From assembly GCA_947311845.1 (NCBI GenBank), contig CAMZMU010000062.1, positions 53,333,692 to 53,397,691 of the forward strand: DNA of 64,000 nucleotides. The letters run 5' to 3'. Source of the DNA: Poa pratensis (Eukaryota > Streptophyta > Magnoliopsida > Poales > Poaceae). How positions within the stretch are numbered: the stretch's first letter is position 1; each line of letters begins with the position of its first letter. The notes under the pieces are model-generated. The model made no database searches. It had not been told where the DNA came from and saw nothing but the letters and a program-made list of their open reading frames with translations. Positions 1 through 11,560 of this stretch are shown piece after piece. The position numbers were made by a program, and so were the translations under genes.

Positions 1-125
1 ACTTTACTTTGTTTTTGTCTTGCTTTATTTTTATTTTGTCTTGTTTGCTTTCTTTATATCAAAAACACAAAAAATTAGTTACTTGCATTCATCTTTATTT
101 TTCAGCCACTTGTTTTATTTTCATC

Positions 126-769
126 ATGCTGCTCCCTAAGTTTGTTTTAAAAGATGTACTGGTAGGAAGTGGGTCTATCATTGGAAGAGACAACATTGAA
201 GAATTCCTTAGTCATGTTAGCAAACTGAAAGATTTTGAAGATAGATCCTTGGTAGAACTTGCCCCTAATTATGAAATTGTTGCTGCCTCTTTAGTCCACA
301 TGCTTGAAGCTAGGTTTGTTAACCTTAACCCTATAATGCAGCAAATGTTTCTTAAACTTCATGATATGGAAGAGGGCGAAAAGAAGGATTTTATTTTAGA
401 AACCCTTTTCAAAGAATTTGGTGATGTCGCTGGTGAAGCTAGAAAAGTTTTTATGCGATATAAGATGCTTGGTTATTACATTGATATTGCTAATATACTT
501 GAAAAATTAGAGAAGGAGAGATTCAAGTGCACTAATGAAACTAGCTATGAGGGAGAAGGTAAAATACCAATTCCTTTTAATCTTGTAGGAATGCATAAGG
601 CACTAGAAAAGAACTTTAATTGGATTGTGCCTGAAAACTTATTTGATGAGGATAGTTTGCCTAGAAGTAATGAAAGGGAGTTTCTGAAACTTACATAGAT
701 AAGATACAATGCATCGTTGAGAAAATTTCTAATCTTTCTGTTGATGCTTCTTCTCTTGAGAACACTTGA
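126..769 (+). pseudogene. Accessory ORF of element A, function unknown
   Basis: An open frame runs from an ATG at 126 to a stop at 698. The frame is also open upstream to 9, but that part is T-rich and looks non-coding. The protein is helical and acidic, with stretches such as RDNIEEFLSHVSKLKDFED and KKDFILETLFKEFGDVAGEA; I see no gag zinc knuckle, protease or RT motif. At about 695 one base is missing: the adjacent frame stays open for another 24 codons and ends ...SSLENT then TGA at 767-769. Downstream lies the block GCGCTTATGGGAGACAACCC shared with the other gypsy copies. This resembles an ORF I recognise from non-autonomous Triticeae gypsy elements, with no known function. Confidence 0.65.
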
Positions 770-2592
770 TTTTCACTTTCTGCGCCTAGCTGAAAGGCGT
801 TAAAGAAAAGCGCTTATGGGAGACAACCCACCTTTTTATTTTATTTTATTTTATTTTGAGTCAAGGTGTTGCTTACTTCTGTAGCAAATCCTTTGTATCT
901 TTATTTTATTGCATTGTTGTGCCAAGTAAAGTCTCTAGTTGAAAGTTGATGCTAGATTTGGATTTCTGCGCAGTGACAGATTTTTGTTGTCCACCGTTTT
1001 GAGCTGTACTCACTACAGAAAAATCGAAACATTCTGAAAAAATCACGCATGATCCTTATATATGTACGCAACTTTAGTTAGTTTGGAGTTCTTCCATATG
1101 AGCAAGTTAAGTGCCTCGAAAAAATTCGTCTTTCCAGACTGTTCTGTTTTTGACAGATTATGCCTTTTATTTTGCATTGCCTCTTTTACTATGTTTGGTT
1201 GGATTTCTTTGCTCCATAAAACATCAGTGGCTGTAGGTAATGTCCAAAAGCTTTGGTAATGATTGTGTCACAGTAGAATATGAGAATTTTTGATTATGCA
1301 CTAACCCTCTAATGAGTTACTTTGAGTTTGGTGTGGCAGAAGTTTTCAAGGAGCAAGAGAGAAGGATGATATGATGTGATCAAGAAGAGTGAAAAGCCTA
1401 AGCTTGGGGATGCCCCCGTGGGTCATCCCAGCAATATTCAAGAAGACTCAAGCGTCTAAGATTGGGGATGCCCAAGGCATCCCCTTCTTCATCAACAATT
1501 TATCAAGTCATCTCTAGTGAAACTATATTTTAATTCTTCCACATCTTATGTATTTTACTTGGAGCGTCTGTTTGCTTTTATTTTTGCTTTGTTATTTTTA
1601 TTTTCTGAATAAGTTGGATCCTAGCATTCTTGTGTGGGAGAGAGACACGCTCCGCTTTTTCATGTGAATACTCATATTCTTCACTTATATCTTTTGAGTA
1701 TTCTTATCTAGCTACTGCTATGCTTTTAGCTCCTGTTTTTCATGCATCTCTTTTAGAACTGTTAATTCTTGTGGAGTAGTACTCTCTTGTTTCATTTGTA
1801 AATTATTTGGAGAGTTGGTTGGTTGATGTGTTGGTTCAGAAAATGCTGCATGTGGTAGTGGTATAGTAATAACTTGCATAATCTTGTAGATCTTTGAACT
1901 TTGATAACTTGATTCTTTGCAAACGTTTTGAGATATTTAGATGGTAAAGCTTGCTGGTTAATTAATTAAAATCATTAGTGGATTGTTGTCTTTAAGCTTG
2001 TACCGTACTACAAACTCTACTTAAATTGTTGAAGGTGTAGTTGGACTTGATAGCTTTCCATGTCTAAAAGTAATTCGTAATAACTAAGTTGTGCTGAAGG
2101 TCGAGGGATCTAGCGGGGTACTTGTGCCGCCGTGAACGGCCCTTCTTGGAGTAAATTTTAATCATGTTCTTAATGTTGAACCTGCTAGTTGTTTGCAATA
2201 AGCTTGTGAGTTCTTTTTGACTAATGTTAAGCTACGGTTTTTGGCACTTCCACCATCCAAATTTGCTAGCCTCTTCGGTGATGTCCATTGCCTTCTGCTC
2301 ACATTGAGAGTTGTGCATACTTCGCCAGTACATCCAAACCCGTGGGAGGGCTTTCTCTTGTTCTCCTACACATAAGCCCATACATCTTACTCAAAACAGC
2401 CACCATACCTACCTACCACAGCATTTCCATAGCTGTTCCGAGATATATTGCCATGCAACTTCCATCTTACATTACATGACTTGTTGTCATTTATCATTTA
2501 TATATTGCTTTGCATGATTCTATACAGCTGATGTGTGGTTTACCCATGTTACGCTAGATCATTGCACATCCTGCTACACTGGCAGAGGCATA
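770..2592 (+). other. Long non-coding 3' internal region of element A
   Basis: No convincing gene is seen. The region starts with the conserved GCGCTT...GGGAGACAACCC block (811-830). It contains the phrase AAGCTTGGGGATGCCCCC (about 1400) and an inverted repeat at 1464-1484. It is about 60% A+T, and short ORFs here are not supported. It aligns by eye with 60340-61960 read on the opposite strand. Confidence 0.7.
1464..1484 (+). repeat. Perfect 9-bp inverted repeat in element A
   Basis: Arms GGGGATGCC (1464-1472) and GGCATCCCC (1476-1484) flank a CAA loop. The same hairpin occurs at 7809-7829 in element B, so it is shared between two copies. In RNA it would form a 9-bp GC-rich stem. Confidence 0.85.
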
Positions 2593-4041
2593 TGATGCAT
2601 GTAAAATGCATACATGAACTTTGCACTTTAATTGCTTATATTCCAATCATATTTGCATCATATAAGGGTTATATCAATGTTTTATAATGATTTTGGGAAT
2701 ACTTTATAGTTTTCCCATTTATTTGGAATTAACCCTGTTTTTCCGGAAAACGTCTTTTTTAGTGTTCCAGACTTTCCGGGAGATTCGGGACTCCAAAAAG
2801 GGCAAGGTCAAAGAGCACGGTTCAGAATTTTCGAGACGAACGCAATGGGCTTAAATTGAAGACCAGAAGCCCAACAGGCTGCAAATGGGACGGTCCACAT
2901 GGCCAAAAGTACATGGCCACGTGGGCCTGTCTCGTTTCCACCTCGGAGCTCCGTGGCCGTCGATCTTTCGTCCACCGACTTCGTCTTGACCTAAAAAACG
3001 CCTATAAAAAAGGTCTCCGGGTGTTTCGCGAAAGGGGGCGGCGGAAAAACGGAAAACCACGAAACAGAGAGTCAGAAGGCTGCCGCCGGAGAAGATCGGA
3101 GGGGGGAAACGCCGCCGGAATCACCTCCGGAGGGCTCCACCCCCCTCCGGCGTGTTCATCATCAACATCTACAGCAAGATCATCTCCATCTCCCCACTGT
3201 AAACTCTTGGCAAACATGATGTGTGATGCAATATACTATTCCCTTGATCTATTGTGTCTCTCCATCTGTGTTTGAGAAGTGATTTGTTCATGGCAATTGT
3301 GAAATAGTTCGTTGATTGGTTGCATACAAGTGTTGTTATCTTTTATGATTGTCTTTATGTACAATATATGAGTGCACGCATATGTTGGGGAATGCATGTA
3401 AGGTGATCACCGTAGCGTAATGGATTGAGTAGGACATGTCGGAGTAGAGAGAAACCGGTGTCTGAGACTTGAAGTTACTTTATGGGGGAGATATTTGGGG
3501 GACCCTAGAACTTAAGGCTATGGTGGGACTTTTATGTCTTAATAACTCTTGTGCTGCACATTTATTTGGCCATGAGATCCATCATAAGAGTTGTGTTATT
3601 GCTCATTTACTTGGCTACACCTATTTATGGCTCCCACCTAAAAGAAACAACTAAGACTGAAACATGTGCTTCACTAATTGTGACAACCACGCGAATGAAA
3701 TAACAATTGCTAGAACATTTGCTCCCTTGAGATATTTGCTACTAGAGATATTTGATACTTGCTGCTTGAGAAACTTGCTTGAGAAAACTGCTGAGAGAAA
3801 CTTGCTCTAAGAAACCTGTGTCTGAAACTTGCTTGAGAAACTTGCTACTAGATAAATCCATTCCACATCACTTGCTTCCATTAGTTAGATCCTTTCATAT
3901 TTATTGCTTTGCATAAAAGGCCATATAAGAGGGTTATAGGGCTTTAGAGAATAGATAGTTTACCTTCAGCTTCTCGTGGGTTCGACACTCAAATACTTAT
4001 CGAATTGTGCTACAGTGATTCCTTGCTCTTGGGGATTATCA
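2593..4041 (+). mobile_element. Solo LTR (C-type gypsy) inside element A
   Basis: This is a 1449-bp LTR from TGATGCATG to GGGGATTATCA. Five-base duplications GCATA flank it at 2588-2592 and 4042-4046. It belongs to the same family as the LTR at 27777-29212, which is in opposite orientation. The related element at the right edge has the unoccupied site: near 60310 the sequence reads straight through TGTATGCATCTGCCAG. No internal domain is left, as expected after LTR-LTR recombination. Confidence 0.93.
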
Positions 4042-5061
4042 GCATACAGTTTCATACATCATGTTTAGTTCGTTGTGAGTTATTTGTACCAAAAAGTGTG
4101 TTGTCATATTAGAGTGTTGCCCCTAAAAGTGAAAAGAGGCATGGAAGCCATCGAAAAGAGAAACAGAAAAAGAAAAAAAATAGAAAAAGGAGAAAAAGAA
4201 AAAAAAAGGGAATAAAGAAAAAGGAGGCAACATTACTATCCTTTATCCACACTTGTGCTCATGTTTCTGCACCTGCAGTATTCATAGTCATCATTTGTGC
4301 TCATGTTTAGCACCTATACTCCATGTGAGAGAATTTTCGTGTTTTACTAGTATAACTATGTGGGGAATTTACACTATAGAACTTGGGTTGTATATTCCAA
4401 TGATGAGCTTCCTCAAAAATGCTCTAGGTCTTCATAAGCAACCAAGTTGGATGCACCCCCACTAGTTCCATTGGAGAGCTTTCCTACACATATAGCTCTA
4501 TGTGCATCTGTTGCATGGCAATCACTACTCCTCACATAGCTTCGATTATAAGACTTCCTCTTGTCTAATGATCACTTATAGCTTTGCGAGACTTTCTTTC
4601 TTTGGCCTTCCAAACCTCCATTAATGTTCTTTTAGCCATAACATCCTGGTGCCAATACCAAATGCTTGCGCTCACCGGTTGAGTAGACTTCGAAACAGTT
4701 GATTCATGACGTTCATGTTTATTTTTACTTGGATGAATCCTCCTTTGTTATGAAAAATTGCTTGATGCTTGGAATTGAAGGATAGAACTCCTACATTGGA
4801 TACTTAACACATCTTTAATGAACCTTGTATGGTTTCATGTCTTTAAAGCAATCATTCATGAAAACTTTTAGCTTGTTTAACTAACTTGTTTTGTTGTCTC
4901 TTATATCAATTATAGACTTTTGCTTTGAATGATTTGATCTCAACTCACATGCTTTACAATATTATTGATCAAGTTTATGTTGGTAGCATGTCACTTCAGA
5001 AATTATTTGTTGTTATCGTTTTACCTACTCGAGGACGAGTAGAACTAAGCTTGGGGATGCT
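4042..5061 (+). other. 3' end of element A internal domain with purine tract and PPT
   Basis: This is non-coding. A long A/G-rich tract spans about 4131-4226, with the pyrimidine counterpart on the plus strand at 60148-60200. The stretch ends with the polypurine tract AAGCTTGGGGATGC (5046-5059) just before the LTR. It matches 59317-60310 in reverse complement. Confidence 0.75.
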
Positions 5062-6655
5062 TGATACGTCTCCAACGTATCTATAATTTCTTATGTTTCA
5101 TGCTTGTTTTATACCAATAGCTACATGTTTTATTCACACTTCATGGCATTTTTATGCATTTTCTGGGACTAACCTATTAACAAGATGCCACAGTGCCAGT
5201 TCCTGTTTTCTGCTGTTTTTGGTTTCAGAAAAGTTGTTCTGCAAATATCCTCGGAATCGGACGAAACAAATTGCCAAGTCCTATTTTATCCGACACGTTC
5301 CAGAAGTCTGAAGGAGAGACGAAGGGGGCAGCGAGGCGCCGTCCCACCCCATGGCGCGGGTGGGCCCCCTGCCACGCCGCCATGTGGGGAGCGGGCCTCG
5401 TGCCTCCACCGACATCGCCCCTTCGCCTATTTATTCCCCCCTGACGCGAAAACCCTAAAACACCGAGCCATTATTCCAGAAAACATCCGCTGCCGCCGCC
5501 GTCAACCCTAACTCGGGGGGTTCTGAAGCTCTCCCCCGGCACCCTGCCGGAGAGGGGAATCATCACCGGAGGGCTCAACATCGCCATGCCCGCCTCCGGT
5601 GTGATGTGGAGTAGTTCATCTCTAGACTACGGGTCCATACAGTAGCTAGATGGTTGTCTTCTCCTTTTGTGCCATCATGTTTAGATCTTGTGAGCTGCCT
5701 ATCATGATCAAGATCATCTTATTGTAATGCTACATGTTGTGTTTGCTGGGATCCGATGAGTATTGAATACTATGTCAAGTTGATTATTGATCTATTATAT
5801 ATATGTTGTTTATGATCTTGCATGCTCTCCGTTATTAGTGTAGGCTTTGGCCAAGTTTATGCTTGTAACTCCAAGAGGGAGTATTTATGCTAGATAGTAG
5901 GTTCATGCCTCCATTTAATCTGGGACAGTGACAGAAAGTTCTAAGTTTGTAGATGTGCTGTTGCTACTAGGAGTAAAACAGCAATGCTTTGTCTAAGGAT
6001 ATTAGTGTTGTTTACATTATGCACCATACTTAATGCAATTGTCTGTTACTTGCAACTTAATACTGGAAGGGGTGCGGATGCTAACCTGAAGGTGGACTAT
6101 TTAGGCACAAATGCATGCTGGATGGCGGTCTGTGTACTTTGTCGTAATGCCCAAGTAAATCTCATAGTGATCATCATGACTTGTATATGAATTGTTATGC
6201 ACCTCTCTATTTTGTCAATTGCCCAGCTGTAATTTGTTTACCCAGCATGTTAGTATTTTATTATGGAGAGACACCACTAGTGAACTATGGACCCTTGTCC
6301 ATTCTTTTACATCTGAAATACAATCTACTGCAATCATTGTTCTTTTACATTCGCTGCAAACAAACATCATTTTCCACACTATATGCCTAATCCTTTGTTT
6401 TCAGCAAGCCGGTGAGATTGACAACCTCACTGTTTCGTTGGGACAAAGTAGTTTGATTGTGTTGTGCAGGTTCCACGTTGGCACCGGAATCTCTGGTGTT
6501 GCGCCGCACTACATTCCTCCACCAACACCTTCATGGCAATGTCGACTTCCTACTGGTTCGATAACCTTGGTTTCATACTGAGGGGAAACTTGCTGCTGCG
6601 CTCATCATACCTTCCTCTTGGGGTTTCCAATGGACGTGTGACTTTACACGCAACA
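5062..6655 (+). repeat. 3' LTR of element A
   Basis: The LTR starts TGATACGTCTCCAACG. Its 3' boundary is placed near 6655 (ACGCAACA), where element B's coding frame resumes. The U3 part carries a TATA-like TATTTATT at 5428-5435, followed by a GC-rich leader and the CCGGAGAGGGGAATC block typical of cereal gypsy LTRs. Its first 250 bases resemble the B LTR at 9790, but the remainder is different. The exact 3' edge is uncertain by about 4 bases. Confidence 0.8.
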
Positions 6656-7106
6656 AGCAATCACTCTAGAAGATGTTATTAAAAAATTGGATTCTATGGA
6701 GAAAAACTTGCCAAGTTTTCTTGATAATATTAGCAAGGTTAATGAATCAATAGTAAGCATCGATAAAAGAATCACTGTTTTAGAGGCTAGTAATACTCAT
6801 GATACTCAAAATCATAGAATTGGTGAGTTAGAGGAAGCTATGGAAACTTTAAGTTTGACCTTTTCTTCTCTTAAATTTAAGAGGGAGAAACCTTTTGTGA
6901 GAAGAGAGCAAAAGTTCATTTATGTTCCCAAGATGCCTAAGCCAAAGCCTCCTAGTGCGCTTAAAATTGATAAAACCTTTAGTACAATTAATGATGACTT
7001 ACACATTGGAACATCTTCAGGGATACCTAAAGTACCTATTGTGACAAGTTGTGTTTTTGAGGAAGTCTTTGGTGATTTGGATGCTTCTGCACTTGGAAAC
7101 ACTTGA
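6656..7106 (+). pseudogene. Interrupted coiled-coil ORF of element B
   Basis: The frame is open from the element A junction (codons ITLEDVIKK...) to a TGA at 7104-7106. The visible part is about 148 residues, rich in helix and heptad-like pattern (FLDNISKVNESIVSIDKRI, then a second helix). A basic proline-rich stretch (MPKPKPPSALKID) and an acidic tail follow. There is no retroviral enzyme motif. The start lies left of the window because element A split it. The stop is followed by the same GCGCTTATGGGAGACAACCC block found in element A. A gag-like or accessory protein of a non-autonomous gypsy element is likely; the function is not known. Confidence 0.6.
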
Positions 7107-7808
7107 TTTTCACTTTCTGCGCCTAGCTGAAAGACGTTAAAGAAAAGCGCTTATGGGAGACAACCCATTGTTTTATTTCTGTACTTTTTCTTTTATTTGA
7201 GTCTTGAGGCTTGCTTACTTCTGTAACAACTCCTTTGTATCTTTATTTTATTGCATTCTTGTGCCAAGTAAAGTCTCTAATAGAAAGTTGATGCTAGATT
7301 TGGATTTCTGCGCAGAGACGGATTTTTGTTGTCCACCGTTTTGAGATGTACGCACTCCAGAAAAATTGAAAAATTCTGAACAAATTCAAGCGTGATCCTC
7401 AGATATGTATGCAACTTTCATTAGTTTTGAGTTTTCTGATCTGAGCAACTTAAGTGCCTCAAAAAAATTCGTCTTTACGAACTGTTTTGTTTTTGACAGA
7501 TTCTGCCTTTTATTTTGCATTCTCTCTTTTACTTTGTTTGAGTGGATTTCTTTGCTCGACAAAGCATCAGTGGCTGTAGCTAATGTCCAGTAGTATTGGA
7601 GATGATTGTGTCCTTACAGAACATGTGAATTTTTGATTATGCACTAACCCTCTAATGAGAATTATTTTGAGTTTGGTGTGAAGGAAGTTTTCAAGAATCA
7701 AGAGAGGAGGATGATATAATGTGATCAAGAAGAGTGAAAAGCCTAAGCTTGGGGATGCCCCCGTGGGTCACCCAAGCATACTTCAAGAAGACTCAAGCGT
7801 CTAAGTTT

Positions 7809-7829
7809 GGGGATGCCCAAGGCATCCCC
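7809..7829 (+). repeat. Perfect 9-bp inverted repeat in element B
   Basis: Arms GGGGATGCC and GGCATCCCC surround a CAA loop, identical to 1464-1484. Confidence 0.85.
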
Positions 7830-8569
7830 TTCTTCATCAACAACTTATCAGGTCATTTCTGGTGAAACTATATTTTAATTCATTCACATCTTATGTGCTT
7901 TACTTGGAGCATCTGTGTGCTTTTATTTTTGCTTTGTTATTTTTATTTTCTGAATAAATTGGATCCTAGCATCTTGTGTGGGAGAGAGACACGCTCCGCT
8001 TTTTCATATGAATACTCGTATTCTTCACTTTTATTTGTTGAGTATTCTTGACTAGCTGCTGCAATATTTTTAGCTCCTGTTTTTCATGCATCTCTTGTTC
8101 AGAGCTGTTAGTTCTTGTAGAGAAGTACTCTCTTGTTTCATTGTTAAATTATTTGGAGAGTTTTGTGTTGAAATAAGTTGATTGGTGTTTGGTTGGAAAC
8201 AGAAAATGCTACATGTGGTAGATGGTATATTGAAAAGACATACTTATTATTGTAGATCATTGTCTTGGATAATTTGATGCTTTGCAATTGTTTTGAGCTC
8301 TCAAATAGATCATGTTTAAGCTCTTGCATCACGTAGTTGAAACCTATTAGTGTAGAACTACCGTAGAGCTTGTTGAAATTTGGTTTGCATGTTTGGTATC
8401 TCTAAGGTCTAGATATTTTCTGGTAAAAGTGTTTGAATAACAAGGAAGACAGTGTAGAGTCTTATAATGCTTGCAATATGTTTTCATGTAAGTCTTGCTG
8501 TACCAGTTGATATTCTGTGTTTGCTTCAAAGAACCTTACTAGCCTAAACTCTGTACTGAGAGGGAATGC

Positions 8570-9300
8570 TTCTCGTGCATCCAAACCTTGAGCCAAAACC
8601 CATGCCATTTGTGTCCACCATAACTACCTATTATGTGGTATTTCCTGCCATTTCAAGTAAATACTTCATGTGCTACCTTTAAACTATCCAAAAGCTATTA
8701 TATCTTATGTGTCAATGTTTTATAGCTCATGAGGAAGTTATGTGGAGTTTTCTCTATCAACCTTGTCATTTACTCATAATAGACTTTCACCAATGGACTA
8801 GTGGCATATACATCCGCTTATCCAATAATTTTGCAAAAAGAGCTGGCAAATGGGGTGCGCAGTCCCAATTAATTACAACTATAACTGCTTAATTCTCTTC
8901 ACATGTTTTGCCATGATTTATCAGAAGCAAATTTTCAAAGTGTTAAACATTATCAAATAGGCACTCCTCCATGGTATGTGATTGTTGGAAGGCACCCGAG
9001 GATTCGGTTAGCCATGGCTTGTGTAAGCAAAGGTTGGGAGGAGTGTCATACCAATTTATAAATATGCATGTGTAAACAAAAGAGAAGAGGGATGATCTAC
9101 CCTTGGGTAGAAATAACGTCCTTCATGGGAGCCGCTCTTGAAAGTCTAGGTGACAAGGGGGATAGAGTGCCCACTGCCATTCGTTGACAACAACAAACAC
9201 CTCTCAAAAACTTACTTTATGCTCTCTATATGATTTCAAAAACTTAAAAAGCTCTAGCACATGATTTAATCCCTGCTTCCCTCTGCGAAGGGCCTTTCTT
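8570..9300 (+). repeat. Inverted repeat, left arm (element B)
   Basis: This matches 12060-12830 on the opposite strand over roughly 700 bases with scattered differences. Both arms include the phrase ACTAGTGGCATATACATCCG and the stretch ending near GGGTAGATCATCC. The arms come from 3' internal regions of related gypsy elements in opposite orientation, about 2.8 kb apart. Confidence 0.75.
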
Positions 9301-9789
9301 TTACTTTATGTTGAGTCGGTTTACCTACTTCTTTCTATCTCAGAAGCAAACACTAGTGTCAACTTTGTGTGCATCAATTCTTATATGCCTGCTTATTGCA
9401 CTTGTTATATTACTTTGTGTTGACAATTATCAATGGCATATACATGTTGAAAGTTGAAAGCAATTGCTGAAACTTAAATCTTCCTATGTGTTGCTTCAAT
9501 GCCTTTTACTTAGAATCTATTGCTTTATGAGTTAACTCTTATGCAAAACTTTTTGATGCTTGTCTTGAAAGTACTATTTATGAAAAGTTTTCGCTTATAT
9601 GATTCAGTTGTTTACTCTTTATCTATCTGTTAGCAAACTATAGACCATTGCCTTGAGTCACTTCATTCATTACATGAGCCTTGTAATATTATTTGATCAA
9701 GATTGTGTGGTAGCATGTCACCTCAGAAATTATTTTGTTGTTATCGTTTTACCTACTCGAGGACGAGTAGAACTAAGCTTGGGGATGCT

Positions 9790-10062
9790 TGATACGTCTC
9801 AAACGTATCTATAATTTCTGATGTTCCATGTTGATATTATGCCAATTGCTACATGTTTTATATACACTTCATAGCATTTTATGCATTTTCTGGGACTAAC
9901 CTATTAACAAGATGCCACAGTGCAAGTTCATGTTTTCTGCTGTTTTTGTATTCCAGAAAAGTTGTTCTGGAAATATTCTCGGAATTGGACGAAACAAAAG
10001 CCCAGCCTCCTATTTTCCCGACACGTACATGGAGCCAGAAGGGCAAGCCCGGGAGAGGCCCA
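9790..10062 (+). repeat. 3' LTR of element B, first part
   Basis: It starts TGATACGTCTCAAACG immediately after the polypurine tract. It breaks at the GCCCA duplication where element D begins and resumes at 23736. Confidence 0.88.
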
Positions 10063-11560
10063 TGATGACCCACAAGTATAGGGGGTGTATCGTAGTAATT
10101 TCGATAAATAAGAGTGTCGAACCCAACGAGGAGCAGAAGGTGTTGACAAGCAGTTTCGATAAAGGATTCACTGTAAATACTCACAGACAAGTTTTTAGGG
10201 TTTTTGATATAGCAGATAAATAAAATACAAGTAAGTAAAATGCAGTAATAATAATTGCAGCGAGTGGCCCAATCCTTTTTACAGCAAAGGACAAGCCGGT
10301 TGGTTTACTTATGATGACCAAACGTTCTTGAGGACACACGGGAATTTAGTCTAGTGCTTTCGCTTCATATAGTTGATTAATCTTCATTGTTTTGATAAGT
10401 GTTGTGTGGGTGAACCTATGCTAATGCACCGCCCTTCCTAGGACTAATACATACTTGTGATTATACCCCTTGCAAGCATCCGCAAATACAAGAAAGTAAT
10501 TAAGATAAATCTAACCACATCCTTAAACTCTGAGATCCTGCTATCCCTCATGCATCGATATACCAACGGGGGTTCAGGTTGCTGTCACTCTGGCAACCCC
10601 ACAATTAGCAAACGAATACACAATGCATTCCCCTAGGCCCATAAAGGTGAAGTGTCATGTAGTCGACGTTCACATGACACCACTAGAAAATAACACCACA
10701 ACTTAAATATCAAACCATTAAATATTACTCAACATAATTCACTACTAACATTTAGACTTCTCCCATGTCCTCAAGAACTAAACGAACTACTCACAAGACA
10801 TCATATAGATCATGATCAGAGGTGATATAATGATGAATAACAATCTGGACATAAACCTTAATTCAACGGTTTCACTCAATAGCATCAACCACAAGGAGTA
10901 ATTAACACCGGGAAAGTTTCCCCTATGAAATACACAAGATTCAACCCTAGATGTTACAGCGGAACGGAGTGGAGCGGTGGAGATGACGGTGTCGGCGGTG
11001 GAGATGATGGTGATGATGATCCCAATGAAGTCCAGCTCGATGACGGTGACGATGGCGATGATTTCCCCCCTCCGGGAAGGAATTTCCCCGGCAGATTTCT
11101 CCCTGCCGGAGAGCTTTTCTCTCTCTGGTGTTTTCCGCCTCGTGGAGGCGGCGGAATATTTCCTCGACGCTCTATCAGGTCTTAGGGTTTCTGGAGGATG
11201 AAGTACGCGAAGGGCACCGGCTGAGGTGGGCCAGGGCTCCCTCCCCACATGGCGGCGCGCCAGCCTAGGGGGCCGCGCCATGGGGTGGGGAGGGCCCATG
11301 GTGGCCCACCTTGGCCTCCCCTTTTGGCTCCCTCCGTCATCTGACAAAATAGCAGCTTATGTATATTTTCCTTGAATTGTTGATCTCCAGAAATATTGTA
11401 TCCTGACGATGCTTTTTCCAGCAGAATCTGACTCCGGTGAATAATCCTCCAATAATCATGAAACATGCAAAATAACATAAGTATCATCTCTAAATATGAA
11501 ATATATCAATGAATAACAGTAAATTATGATATAAAATAGTGATGCAAAATGGACGTATCA
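10063..11560 (-). repeat. 3' LTR of element D
   Basis: Read on the minus strand it starts TGATACGTCCATTTTGC and ends with GGGTCATCA. It contains a GGTGGAGATGA/GATGACGGTGA-rich stretch (10975-11065) and a GC-rich leader. It carries 16 bases near 11142-11157 that the other LTR lacks. Confidence 0.93.

Larger units (their letters stand above)
1..6655 (+). mobile_element. Element A: gypsy LTR retrotransposon, 5' LTR off-window
   Basis: The internal domain (1-5061) and 3' LTR (5062 to about 6655) of a gypsy element are present. Its 5' LTR lies left of the window. The internal domain holds one accessory ORF (126-769) and a long non-coding 3' region but no reverse transcriptase, so this copy looks non-autonomous. 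A polypurine tract (AAGCTTGGGGATGC) abuts the LTR start TGATACGTCTCC. The same 3' region occurs in reverse orientation at 59317-62100. After the LTR the sequence runs straight into the reading frame of element B, so A is read as an insertion into B; the second TSD copy is off-window. Confidence 0.8.
7107..9789 (+). other. Non-coding 3' internal region of element B
   Basis: No supported gene is seen. It contains the shared GCGCTT...ACAACCC block (7148-7167), the repeated AAGCTTGGGGATGC phrases, the hairpin at 7809-7829 and a polypurine tract at 9774-9788. The stretch 8570-9300 matches 12060-12830 in inverted orientation, so B's 3' third is of D type while its first part is of A type. Confidence 0.7.

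Noticed and set aside
2856..3275. 139-residue open frame in the solo LTR
   Set aside because: It crosses the GC-rich promoter/leader of a C-type LTR; overlapping frames are open on both strands.
5062..9789. A and B as one element with three LTRs in tandem
   Set aside because: The LTR at 5062 joins directly to the middle of a reading frame without a primer-site block, and it differs from the LTR at 9790 after about 250 bases. Insertion of A into B explains it better.
10787..11347. 186-residue minus-strand open frame
   Set aside because: It falls within the LTR of element D; the matching frame in the other LTR is broken, and the sequence is leader/promoter.
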